Assembly (NCBI GenBank): GCA_945900945.1
Contig: CAMDKL010000024.1
Span: 1 to 50,938, forward strand
Length of the DNA stretch: 50,938 nt
Reading direction: 5' to 3'
Origin: Pirellula staleyi DSM 6068
Lineage (GTDB): Bacteria; Planctomycetota; Planctomycetia; Pirellulales; Pirellulaceae
Of this stretch, positions 8,254-16,086 are shown one piece after another. The position numbers were made by a program, and so were the translations under genes. Each line of letters opens with the position of its first letter. Positions within the stretch are counted from its first letter, which is position 1. The notes under the pieces are model-generated. The model was given only the letters and a program-made list of their open reading frames with translations. It ran no database searches and was not told where the DNA came from.

Positions 8254-9606
8254 ATGACAACATTCAAAATATCAATTCGAACCTGTTCGTTAATAAGCCT
8301 TTGTTTGTTCGCTTTTTCGACGTCTTCTGTCGGGCAAGATTGGCCCCAATGGAACGGTCCTATGCGGGACGGTCGATTGCCGAAGGAATTTATCTCGAAA
8401 CCGATTCCCAAGTCGGGGCTTGAGCTGAAATGGAAGCAGCCCGTCGGGTACGGATACTCAGGCCCGAGCATTGCCAATGGCCGCGTGTTTATAACCGACT
8501 ACCAACTCGAGTCTGGAAAAATTACCAACAATCCCGGCAGCCGGGATCGACTGACCGGCAAGGAGAGAATCGTTTGCCTCGATGCCAAGACTGGAACAAG
8601 TTTGTGGACGTATGCATACGAAAGAAAATACTCATTGTCCTATCCCGGCGGGCCGAGAGCTGCTCCTGTAGTGGTCGACGGGACCGTCATTGCCCTCGGA
8701 GCGGAGGGGGACTTGCTTTGCCTTTCCGCTGAAAGCGGTGAACTCAATTGGAAACGGCAGCTTGCCGAGGAATACAAAACCGAAAAGCCAATGTGGGGAT
8801 ACGCTTCGGTTCCGTTGGCAATCGGCGATCAACTCATATGCCTCGCTGGCGGCCAAGGAAGTTTGGTTGTCTCGCTCGACCGCAAAACGGGAAAAGAAAT
8901 TTGGCGGGCATTGAGCAGTGACGAAATTGGCTATTGCCCACCGTCCGTGATCTCGCACGGTGGGGTCTCGCAATTGTTGATCTGGAGTCCGGAGAAGATT
9001 TCGAGCCTCAATCCAATAAACGGTCAAATTTACTGGGAGCAGCCATTCAAGCCGGACTACAGCATGTCTGTCGCACCTCCGATCCTAAGTGGGGATCACT
9101 TGTTTGCATCCGGAGAGGGAATCTCGGCCATGTTCCAATTGTCCGCGAGTCCAGCAGAGTCGAAAATATTGTGGAAGGGCGAAGAGAAGAAATCGCTCGG
9201 CCTATCGAATACTTCCGCCATCATTGACGATGGGTATATATACGGAGCCGACTTTAAGAGTGGAGCTTTGATATGCGTCCGGCAGAACGATGGTACGCGA
9301 ATGTGGCAATCGGCTTTATCAACGACCGGAGTGGATCGAGAGCGAGGCGTGTCCAATGCGAGTGCGTATCTTATCAAAGCAGACGGCAGCAACTACCTGC
9401 TACTGAGTGAAACCGGCGACTTTATTTCTGCCAGACTCACTCCGAGTGGCTACGATGAGACAGGACGATTTCATGCAATTGACCCAACCAACACATCCTC
9501 AGGCCGCAGTGTGCTCTGGACTTACCCTGCCATTGCAGACGGATGTTTATTTGTTCGAAACGACAAGGAGTTGCGCTGCTTTACGCTGGAATCAACTAAG
9601 CTGTGA
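8254..9606 (+). CDS. Secreted PQQ-like beta-propeller protein
   Basis: This 450-residue protein has an N-terminal signal peptide (hydrophobic stretch about residues 10-24, cleavage near VGQ-DW). It then has repeated propeller blades with the PQQ/BamB-type pattern, for example CLDAKTGTSLWTY, CLSAESGELNWKR, SLDRKTGKEIWRA and SSLNPINGQIYWEQ. Such proteins are common in planctomycetes and act in the periplasm as scaffolds or, rarely, as quinoprotein dehydrogenases. There are no clear dehydrogenase active-site residues, so a structural or binding role is more likely. It stands alone, about 120 bases after hisG. Confidence 0.85.
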   Translation: MTTFKISIRTCSLISLCLFAFSTSSVGQDWPQWNGPMRDGRLPKEFISKPIPKSGLELKWKQPVGYGYSGPSIANGRVFITDYQLESGKITNNPGSRDRLTGKERIVCLDAKTGTSLWTYAYERKYSLSYPGGPRAAPVVVDGTVIALGAEGDLLCLSAESGELNWKRQLAEEYKTEKPMWGYASVPLAIGDQLICLAGGQGSLVVSLDRKTGKEIWRALSSDEIGYCPPSVISHGGVSQLLIWSPEKISSLNPINGQIYWEQPFKPDYSMSVAPPILSGDHLFASGEGISAMFQLSASPAESKILWKGEEKKSLGLSNTSAIIDDGYIYGADFKSGALICVRQNDGTRMWQSALSTTGVDRERGVSNASAYLIKADGSNYLLLSETGDFISARLTPSGYDETGRFHAIDPTNTSSGRSVLWTYPAIADGCLFVRNDKELRCFTLESTKL

Positions 9607-9716
9607 TAGCTGAACTTGCAATCTCGGCACTCGTCGCCGAGAATATTTGTTTGGTATTCGTAGGAACGGAACAAAAACTCACGTCATTGGGAAACCAGGA
9701 ATCATAAGCGAATCCT

Positions 9717-10052
9717 ATGGCTAGAGTCCCTAAGTCAATGTTGACCTCGGAGCAGTACTTGTGCCTTGAGCGCAATGCCTCCTTCAAGAGTGAGTTCTAT
9801 CGAGGCGAGATGTTCGCCATGGCAGGGGCGACGCATCACCACAACTTGATTGTTGGAAATCTGATTACGGGGTTGAACAATTTGCTTCGTCAATCCAATT
9901 GCACTTGGCTGCTGAGCGATTTCCATAAATCGACCATCGCGATTCCAATCGATTGCATCGATTGCAAACTTGAGATCGAAGACATCTATTTTAAGGTCGA
10001 TTTTGCAACAAAAGGCATTGGTTTATCGGAATCGCCATTGGGTAGTGCGTGA
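9717..10052 (+). pseudogene. Uma2 (DUF820) nuclease remnant with internal deletion
   Basis: Residues 1-70 match the start of Uma2-family restriction-endonuclease-like proteins (LTSEQYLCLERNASFKSEFY, GEMFAMAGATHHHNLIV, then LLRQSNCTWLLSDFH). The next segment jumps to what looks like the family C-terminus (CIDCKLEIEDIYFKVDF). The central region, which would carry the PDVVV-type catalytic Asp and the EVLSPST motif, is absent. At 111 codons against roughly 190 usual, this is most likely a deleted, inactive copy. The frame is still open, so the deletion was in-frame or is recent. Confidence 0.65.
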
Positions 10053-10158
10053 GAGCATTTGTTAACCGACGCATCGTCTGGGCGAATTTGGTAGAATCGG
10101 CTGTTTCTTGAGTTTGGGTTTCAATCCTTGTTTCGTTTGAATTTTAGAAACGACGGCT

Positions 10159-11445
10159 ATGTTTTCAAAACACGTTTCCTTGTGGCTTGGGTTGGTTCTG
10201 ATTGTACTTGAGAGCGACGTGCGCAGCGAGCAATTGCAGGTGGGAGTTGGACGGCGTGTGATCACGCCGAATCCGCTTTTGCCCGTGTCTGGGGGAATGG
10301 GTCCGACGGCACCCGCGACTGAAAAACGTGGCGAGCTCGAAGCACGCGCAATTGTATTTCGCAGCGGCCAGACAACCGTCGCTTTCGTTTCTTTGGATCT
10401 GTTAGGTTTCCCGTCGGTTCTGTGCGACCGAGTCCGAGCCCAAACGCCAAGGATTCCAGCGACCAACATTTTGATCGGTTCGTCTCACACTCATAGTGCC
10501 CCCGATTGTTACGCATTTCCGGATGGAAAAGGTGGCCATACAGGCGATCTCAAGTACATGGAGCTTGTCTGCAAAAATGCTGCGGAAGCGATCAACGAAG
10601 CCATCGGAAATCTTCGTTCAGCACAATTAAAAGTTGCTACGGACGAAGCAAAAGGCCAGATCGCCTACAACTACTATGCCCCAGATCTTTACGATCGGCG
10701 AATGAGTGTGATTCAGGCGATTGCGACGGACGGCACCAAGATCGCGACGTTGGTGAATTACGCTATACATCCCGAAGTTCTTGGATCGAGACTCGGTATT
10801 GTCAGTCCGGATTTGATTGGGCCGCTACGCGATCGATTGGAAGCGGAATCTGGCGGCATGGCAATGTTCATGAACGGTGCACAAGGGGGCATGGTCACAG
10901 CGGACAATCGCAATCTCGAAAAACCAAAGGATGCCTTGCGAGGATATTGGAACGACAACCGCACCTGGGACGAATGCCTACGCATTGGAAACACGATGGC
11001 CGATGAGGCCATTCGAATCGTTCGCGACGCGCCAGTACAGACTGCCCCAAACTTGCTTTGTGCATCCGTCGACGTGACCTTTCCGGTAGACAACGAGGTT
11101 CTTTGGATGGTCATTCAGGGGTCGCCACTGAAATATCCACACAATCCCAATCACAGCATCACAACACGCATCAACGTCGTCAATTTAGGCAACGCGCAGA
11201 TTCTGACAATTCCAGGTGAGGCGTTGCCAAATATTGGTTTCTATCTGAAGCGAAAGATGCGAGGTCAGCACAATCTATTGTTCGGTCTGACCAACGATGC
11301 GTTCGGATACATCTTGTCAAAAGTCGATTTCGCAAGTTTTCCTCGTTACGAATACATCAGCCGAACTTCCTTGGGTGAAATGACGGGGGAGATTCTTATG
11401 GAGCGAGCGATTGATCTTGTCGATGCGAGTCCTAAGCCTCAATGA
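10159..11445 (+). CDS. Neutral/alkaline ceramidase-like secreted protein
   Basis: This 428-residue protein has a signal peptide (residues 1-23) and the N-terminal domain of the neutral/alkaline non-lysosomal ceramidase family. The visible features are GVGRRVITP near residue 30, VFRSGQTTVAFVSLDLLG, then SSHTHSAPD, which holds the zinc-binding His pair, and the segment NYAIHPEVLG with a further His. The usual ceramidase C-terminal immunoglobulin-like domain is missing, as in many planctomycete members, so ceramide may not be the substrate. It acts outside the cytoplasm. It is a single gene followed by a palindromic repeat. Confidence 0.85.
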   Translation: MFSKHVSLWLGLVLIVLESDVRSEQLQVGVGRRVITPNPLLPVSGGMGPTAPATEKRGELEARAIVFRSGQTTVAFVSLDLLGFPSVLCDRVRAQTPRIPATNILIGSSHTHSAPDCYAFPDGKGGHTGDLKYMELVCKNAAEAINEAIGNLRSAQLKVATDEAKGQIAYNYYAPDLYDRRMSVIQAIATDGTKIATLVNYAIHPEVLGSRLGIVSPDLIGPLRDRLEAESGGMAMFMNGAQGGMVTADNRNLEKPKDALRGYWNDNRTWDECLRIGNTMADEAIRIVRDAPVQTAPNLLCASVDVTFPVDNEVLWMVIQGSPLKYPHNPNHSITTRINVVNLGNAQILTIPGEALPNIGFYLKRKMRGQHNLLFGLTNDAFGYILSKVDFASFPRYEYISRTSLGEMTGEILMERAIDLVDASPKPQ

Positions 11446-11460
11446 TTCTAAACACATTGT

Positions 11461-11516
11461 GTCCGGCTGAGGACAGCCGGACCTACGTGAAAAAGAGCAT
11501 TGCCGGACCTGCGTGA
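11461..11516. repeat. Palindromic repeat, family C, with partial second copy
   Basis: Bases 11461-11490 form GTCCGGCTG-AGGA-CAGCCGGAC (a perfect 9-bp stem with a 4-base loop) followed by CTACGTGA. The same 30 bases occur identically at 24045-24074. A partial copy, GCCGGACCTGCGTGA, follows at 11502-11516. It lies 15 bases after the ceramidase-like gene, between convergent genes, so it could also act as a transcript end structure. Confidence 0.8.
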
Positions 11517-11528
11517 AAGATTTGCGGA

Positions 11529-11900
11529 TTAGACTTCGCGGGTAATCGTCCCTAAATAGAACGGCTGTTGGGCAACAAGTTCCGTGCCATCATTCAGATA
11601 GAATCGTACACGAACGCACCAGGAGATCTTCAACAACCGTCCCTCGTAGGAAAGAGGAGAGTCGGGGAGCGGGACGTGCACCTGCTGCGGAATGGACCAA
11701 TCAGACGCAGCAAGCGAATTGCCCGTGAGGCGTTGAAAGAAATGGACTCCCAGATCTTCGGTTCCTTTACCCTCGGTCAGCCACACCACGGAGACTTCCA
11801 CGGCAGAAATCGAGTTTTGCTGAATATTCGATACGCGATACTCAAACTCTAGAGTATCACGGGACATGTAGGTCGGCTGCAGACCAAGCAATCGGATCAT
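11529..11900 (-). CDS. Hypothetical protein, probable arrestin-like beta-sandwich
   Basis: This 123-residue soluble protein is rich in beta-strand-forming residues, with a pattern of FEYRVSN, VEVSVVWLTEGKG, and YEGRLLKISWCVRVRF. That resembles arrestin/Spo0M-type folds; this is inference from pattern only. I chose the ATG at 11900 because it overlaps the upstream stop as ATGA, whereas the longer frame from 11975 would overlap the previous gene by 79 bases. It is coupled to the membrane protein encoded just upstream and presumably works with it. Confidence 0.65.
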   Translation of the reverse strand: MIRLLGLQPTYMSRDTLEFEYRVSNIQQNSISAVEVSVVWLTEGKGTEDLGVHFFQRLTGNSLAASDWSIPQQVHVPLPDSPLSYEGRLLKISWCVRVRFYLNDGTELVAQQPFYLGTITREV

Positions 11901-13000
11901 AATGGCTGACTGACTGGATTGCTGCGAGCGTGTGGGTACACGACTACGGGAAAACTTCGGGAGTACGATGGCCATCGATTTGCCTCTCCTTCAACGATAA
12001 TTTTCCAGTGAATTGCATTGTGTAAACTTTGGAACGAGTGCATCGCATCGAGGGGAAGGGTGACCTGGCATTCCAGTTCCAGCGGACGCCCCCAATCGAT
12101 TCTAGAACGCCCTTGATCCAAGATATTTTGGGACCGCACAATCTCGCATTCCGTCCTGACGTCGGTACCAAAATGATAGGTGCTTTCCTCCTCGCATACT
12201 AGTCGAATTGAGAGTTTCTTGATGATCAGGCGACCGTATTGGACTAAAAGCAGTTTGTAGGTCTTTCCCGGTACCAGGGGCAGATCTTCAATTTCCACGG
12301 TCGTCGAGCCGATGCCGATTTCTTGAACATACGACCTGAAGAACAACTGCCCAGCGCGCAAGCCCACGTAGATTCCAGGAATCAGGAGCATCAAAAGTCG
12401 AATCTGAACCTTGCCCTCCAAAAATCCGCCGACAGCGAATACGGAAAAGACAACCATCATCGCATTCCAGGCCATCGCAAATAGCCCGATAGAAATCAAA
12501 GCACCTGTCCCCGGCCATTCTCCAGGCAATCGAAATGCCAGTTTCGCACCAGGGCTGTCCGTAAAGGGAGTTAGCAACGGAACCATAGGTGGCAGTAGGT
12601 TTCTGTTGTGTGGCTTGTTGGGGCGAGATACGAGTCCATGTTTAGCGATAACCTCCCTGTGTTCATCGCTGGTTGCGACTTTGAGGACCCGATACCAAAA
12701 ACCCACAGCGCCCATAACGATAAACGACGCCGTCACCGTCGTCAGCAACCAGAATCCGTATCCAATTCGGACTCCCGTAGTTGGCGACACGAATTGCCAA
12801 GCAACCAGAGTGGTAAAGCACATGACGCCGACAAGAAAAAAGGAGGCGAAAAAGAGCGCTTCTCCAAGCGACCCCACGAACCACCAGCCGGACATTCGTC
12901 CGCCCCTTTTTTTTCCCCATAGTCGAAGCAGTGGCCGCATATGCAGCAGTGTATTCCCAATAGCCCAGTTGACCAAGCGGTTTAATCTTCCTATTCCCAA
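11897..13000 (-). CDS. Hypothetical membrane protein with arrestin-like C-terminus
   Basis: This 367-residue protein has about four membrane helices in two pairs (near residues 45-70, 80-105, 170-200 and 203-220). The C-terminal soluble part contains PGKTYKLLLVQYGRL, LSIRLVCEEESTY, and HWKIIVEGEANRWPSYSR. The last motif is like arrestin-fold proteins that have a basic/aromatic edge strand before FPVVVYP. Function is unknown. Its stop overlaps the start of the small partner gene by four bases, so the two form a unit. moeA lies 43 bases further upstream on the same strand. Confidence 0.65.
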   Translation of the reverse strand: MGIGRLNRLVNWAIGNTLLHMRPLLRLWGKKRGGRMSGWWFVGSLGEALFFASFFLVGVMCFTTLVAWQFVSPTTGVRIGYGFWLLTTVTASFIVMGAVGFWYRVLKVATSDEHREVIAKHGLVSRPNKPHNRNLLPPMVPLLTPFTDSPGAKLAFRLPGEWPGTGALISIGLFAMAWNAMMVVFSVFAVGGFLEGKVQIRLLMLLIPGIYVGLRAGQLFFRSYVQEIGIGSTTVEIEDLPLVPGKTYKLLLVQYGRLIIKKLSIRLVCEEESTYHFGTDVRTECEIVRSQNILDQGRSRIDWGRPLELECQVTLPLDAMHSFQSLHNAIHWKIIVEGEANRWPSYSRSFPVVVYPHARSNPVSQPL

Positions 13001-13043
13001 ACCGACAAGCTAGAATTCAGGCCTGGGGTATCCAAACTACGCC

Positions 13044-14255
13044 TCAATACATTAGTACTTCCACTTCGGTCTGTGCCGCGTAGCCTTCGCTGTCCGCAGG
13101 AATGATCACGAAACCGTCGGCTTGTGTTGTTGAAGTCAGGACCGACGCGCCACTGATTGCAACCGGTTCGACGTGGATACCGTCGAGCTTAACACGAGCA
13201 TAGTCAACTCGCCCGACCGTTGAGATTAGCTTGCGTGTCAGCGTTGCTTGAATCCGTCTATAGGGCCAATCTTGGTTCCTGCCACCTAGCGCTCGTATCG
13301 CCCGTCCAGCGAAAAAATCATACGCACAAAGACAGGAAACCGGATTACCAGGAAGCAAAAAGACCAAGTGTTTATTGAACACACCCATGCCCGCTGGACC
13401 ACTAGGACGCATCGCAATTCCGTGAATCGCCAGTGTCCCGTGGTCCGCGAGAACTCGCGGTGCGTGGTCTTCAAGCCCAACGCTCGATCCACCTGACACA
13501 AGTACTATGTCGGCCGGTTCAGCCAGAGCTGCGATCAGGGACTCACGATCATCGGGGACGATCCCGGGCATCACGGACAGACCACCATCACGAGACACCA
13601 ACGCATGCAACATAGGGCCGTTGGCATCTGCGATCTGAAAACCACGCGGACGTGTTCCAGCGGAGAGAAGTTCATTGCCGGTAATCAAGATCCGAACAAT
13701 CGGTCGTCGAATCACCTGCACCGAACTGCAGCCGATGGACGACAGGACACCGATATCTTGTGGTCTGAGTGACCTGCCCGCGCCAAGCACCAACGAACCA
13801 CTGCGCACATCTTCACCAATTGCCCCGACGTGCTTTCCTACGGACAACTCTCCCATCACAAGCACGGTCTGATCTTGAGACTCCGTGTACTCCACCGGAA
13901 TCACAGAGTCAGCACCATCGGGCATCGGTGCGCCGGTCATGATGCGAACTGCTTGCCCCGGCATCACAATTCCCGAAAACGGCGTACCGGGAAAAGACGT
14001 TCCTGTAACGTGGAATGGCAATGCGTTGTAAGCGGTCGCGCCATGAGTCTCTTCAGCCCGAATCGCGAAACCATCCATCATGGAACGAGCAAATCCTGGC
14101 ACATTCACATTGCTGGCGACATCGCAAGCGAGAATCCTACCTGCGCTGTGAAACAAAGAAATTTCTTCGACGGCTAGGTCGCGAAAATTGGGCAACGCAG
14201 AATCAATCCATGCAACGGCCGCGCCAACCGTCGTGCGTCCTGCAAAGCCCTTCAT
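13044..14255 (-). CDS. moeA: Molybdopterin molybdenumtransferase MoeA
   Basis: This cytoplasmic enzyme inserts molybdate into adenylylated molybdopterin. The diagnostic MoeA segments are present: GFARSMMDGFAIR, VRIMTGAPMPDGADSVIPVE, the MPT-binding region ITGNELLSAG, VSGGSSVGLEDHAPRVL, and RPSGPAGMG followed by VFLLPGNPVSCL. I placed the start at the ATG at 14255 (403 residues). The open frame reaches a TTG at 14312 but the extra 19 residues are not typical. The C-terminal domain IV is complete. No other molybdenum-cofactor genes are adjacent. Confidence 0.92.
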   Translation of the reverse strand: MKGFAGRTTVGAAVAWIDSALPNFRDLAVEEISLFHSAGRILACDVASNVNVPGFARSMMDGFAIRAEETHGATAYNALPFHVTGTSFPGTPFSGIVMPGQAVRIMTGAPMPDGADSVIPVEYTESQDQTVLVMGELSVGKHVGAIGEDVRSGSLVLGAGRSLRPQDIGVLSSIGCSSVQVIRRPIVRILITGNELLSAGTRPRGFQIADANGPMLHALVSRDGGLSVMPGIVPDDRESLIAALAEPADIVLVSGGSSVGLEDHAPRVLADHGTLAIHGIAMRPSGPAGMGVFNKHLVFLLPGNPVSCLCAYDFFAGRAIRALGGRNQDWPYRRIQATLTRKLISTVGRVDYARVKLDGIHVEPVAISGASVLTSTTQADGFVIIPADSEGYAAQTEVEVLMY

Positions 14256-14516
14256 TCGGACATCGGAATTTTCAAAAGGCAATGGTGGCGGATTCAACAA
14301 TTGAATTTCCAATGTTCACGACGGTTCTGCGAAGGTTTCTCGCAATCGTTCACGGGTTTGAAACGGCTAGTGCATTGGCATCGATCACAAGTTGGGTCGA
14401 GCTGTGTTTGCCAGCTAAACTTTTGCGGTCGATTTGTCGCTATTCGCTGTTCGCTAAAATCCAGCCAGAAACTCCTATAGACTGAGTATCCATTCCATTC
14501 CAAAGGAGTTTCAAGC

Positions 14517-14738
14517 ATGAACGCTACTCATTCTACCACTGGCAACGCTTCGTCGAAACAACATCTCGTATTTGGCCAAGTCAACGATGGCGGTATCTCG
14601 CCGAGAAAGCTTCACGTGTTGGGAGTCCTCCACAACTTCGTAGTCAAGCGAAGCGACGGAAGGACTGCCGCGAATCGATTCTTTAGCCAAAACACCGAGA
14701 ACTATTTCCATGGCTCTCGTAAAGAAGTTTCAGCTTGA
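14517..14738 (+). pseudogene. Possible transposase C-terminal remnant
   Basis: A 73-codon frame with GGAG ten bases before its ATG. The middle part (LHVLGVLHNFVVKRSDGRTA, then ANRFFSQNTENYFHG) resembles the end of transposase-like proteins that close with a '..HNF..KR.DGTTAAERFF..' segment. I recall this pattern but cannot check it. No catalytic part is present upstream, so it would be only a fragment. It could instead be a new small protein, given the ribosome site. Confidence 0.35.
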
Positions 14739-15035
14739 GATAGCCCGAACATCGGCACCTGTACGGGTGTTAGGTCCCGCACCACCGCCGATCGTGAAGC
14801 TCAGGGGCCACTTCCGTTTCCACGCCATGCTCTAACTCCCAGTATAATGAGAACTGTCGCTCGCTTAAAGAGGTGGTTGAGACAGTCTCGCATGTCGTAG
14901 ATGGCCAAAGGAGTTTGGGATTTCGCTTGCAACAAATTCGGCGTACCGCCGCCCAGATCGCGTCGAGTTCCCATGGTAGATTCGTCATGATTCGCTTTTT
15001 CAGTTAGCAAAATCCAGTTAAATCTTGCGCGCGAA
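14739..15035. other. Gene-free debris between transposon fragments
   Basis: Only short overlapping frames occur here on both strands, none with a recognisable motif. Flanked on both sides by transposase-like fragments, this is best read as decayed mobile-element DNA. Confidence 0.4.
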
Positions 15036-15218
15036 TCACGCGAGTATTCCGTAAGCGTTCACCACACCACAGTCTGAACAACATGGGCAAACGTATTTCA
15101 TGAACTTGTTGAGGAACCGAAACAGTTTGGCCGGTTCCATAGCAAGCGTTTCGGTCGTGTCGCAACCGATGCAAGTCATCGGACCGTGCGTTGGGCAGAT
15201 ACGCTGCGACTCTGGCAT
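15036..15218 (-). pseudogene. IS66 transposase (TnpC) zinc-finger fragment
   Basis: The frame carries CPTHGPMTCIGCD, then ETLAMEPAKLFRFL, and KYVCPCCSDCGVV. This is the zinc-binding domain arrangement found near the N-terminus of IS66-family transposases, where a phrase like 'E.LE..P.K......KYAC..C' links the Cys pairs. Neither the preceding leucine-zipper region nor the following catalytic domain is present, so it cannot be active. A TnpA fragment lies directly upstream on the same strand in a different frame. Confidence 0.6.
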
Positions 15219-15244
15219 GTCATGGTGATTTCGGAGCTAGAACC

Positions 15245-15430
15245 ACTTTGGGTCACGACCGGCATTTTTGCAGGATTGCTTGGCTTGGCGTTCCGATTGA
15301 GGCGTCGCGACCAATATGGGAACGCGTGAACGGAAAGGCGATGGAGTGAGCAGAATTTCTGAACGAAAAAGTTGCTGGACTCAAAGCTACGAAAGCGTTG
15401 CTGCCACTGGAGTGCCTTGGTGTCGTTTAC
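15245..15430 (-). pseudogene. IS66 accessory protein TnpA fragment
   Basis: The segment ALQWQQRFRSFESSNFFVQK, then FCSLHRLSVHAFPYWSRRLN, matches the helix-turn-helix region of IS66-family TnpA ('W...L..FE.SGLSVAQFC...GVS...FYYWRRRL'). Upstream the reading frame is unlike TnpA. Downstream it runs into the zinc-finger piece of TnpC, with tnpB and the start of tnpC missing. One deletion has therefore fused the two ends of the IS66 gene trio. From 15431 to 15675 I see no gene. Confidence 0.6.
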
Positions 15431-15675
15431 AGATCGGGTGATGGTGGCCTCGTTGGAATGAAGTTCGCTGTTGGTAGCGATGTTGCCACAAGGAGAAACT
15501 ACCCTGCGAATCAAGCCCGCGCTGACTAAAACTGCACTGGTTGTGATGAACGCTTACATCGAATGCGATTATGGACAGAGTCGAAAAACGCCCTGAGTGC
15601 ATAAACAGAATCACCTGAAGAACGTTAGCGAACGATTCAAGAAGATCATCGAAGTCCTCGCAGAAAATTCCGGTA

Positions 15676-16086
15676 CTACGAGCGTTTCTGGTTCCTGATC
15701 CAGCCCAAAAGGATTGCTAGAATTGCTGCAATTGCTAAGAACGGGCCGGTGACGAAGAGCGTCTTTCGGTTGTAAATAGAGAGTCCCGCCGCAAAGACGA
15801 TCGCAATAAAAAGTGCCATTCCACTCGGTGCCCGCCAAAGCATCTCAATCGCTGGCCAAGCGAGCCAAGTGCACATAAAAACAATTCCCACCTTGCCGAA
15901 CAAATCGGAAGCGAGCGCCGTGTCTTTGGATAACAACGATGGTTGAAGACGCAGAACGATCGCAAACAACATAAGACCAAGGGATACGGCAAGAACCATC
16001 CAACGCATACGGGCCATTTCGCTATGAGGAACCTGTTGTGGAGACTTCGATTTTCGATGGACCTCGCCTTTGGGTTTTGGTGCCAT
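15676..16086 (-). CDS. Small membrane protein, end of HtrA-like operon
   Basis: This 136-residue hypothetical protein has a short basic N-terminal tail (MAPKPKGEVHRKSKS) and four hydrophobic helices (about residues 29-46, 63-79, 86-103 and 108-127), ending in basic residues RNQKRS. The ATG at 16086 overlaps the upstream TGA as ATGA, which fixes the start and shows translational coupling to the protease-like/hydrolase fusion gene. It may anchor or regulate the secreted proteins of the operon; that is inference. I know no named family for it. Confidence 0.65.
   Translation of the reverse strand: MAPKPKGEVHRKSKSPQQVPHSEMARMRWMVLAVSLGLMLFAIVLRLQPSLLSKDTALASDLFGKVGIVFMCTWLAWPAIEMLWRAPSGMALFIAIVFAAGLSIYNRKTLFVTGPFLAIAAILAILLGWIRNQKRS

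Noticed and set aside
10506-11006. 166-codon plus-strand frame in another frame of the ceramidase-like gene
   Set aside because: Cys/Arg/Ser-rich shadow of a clear family member.
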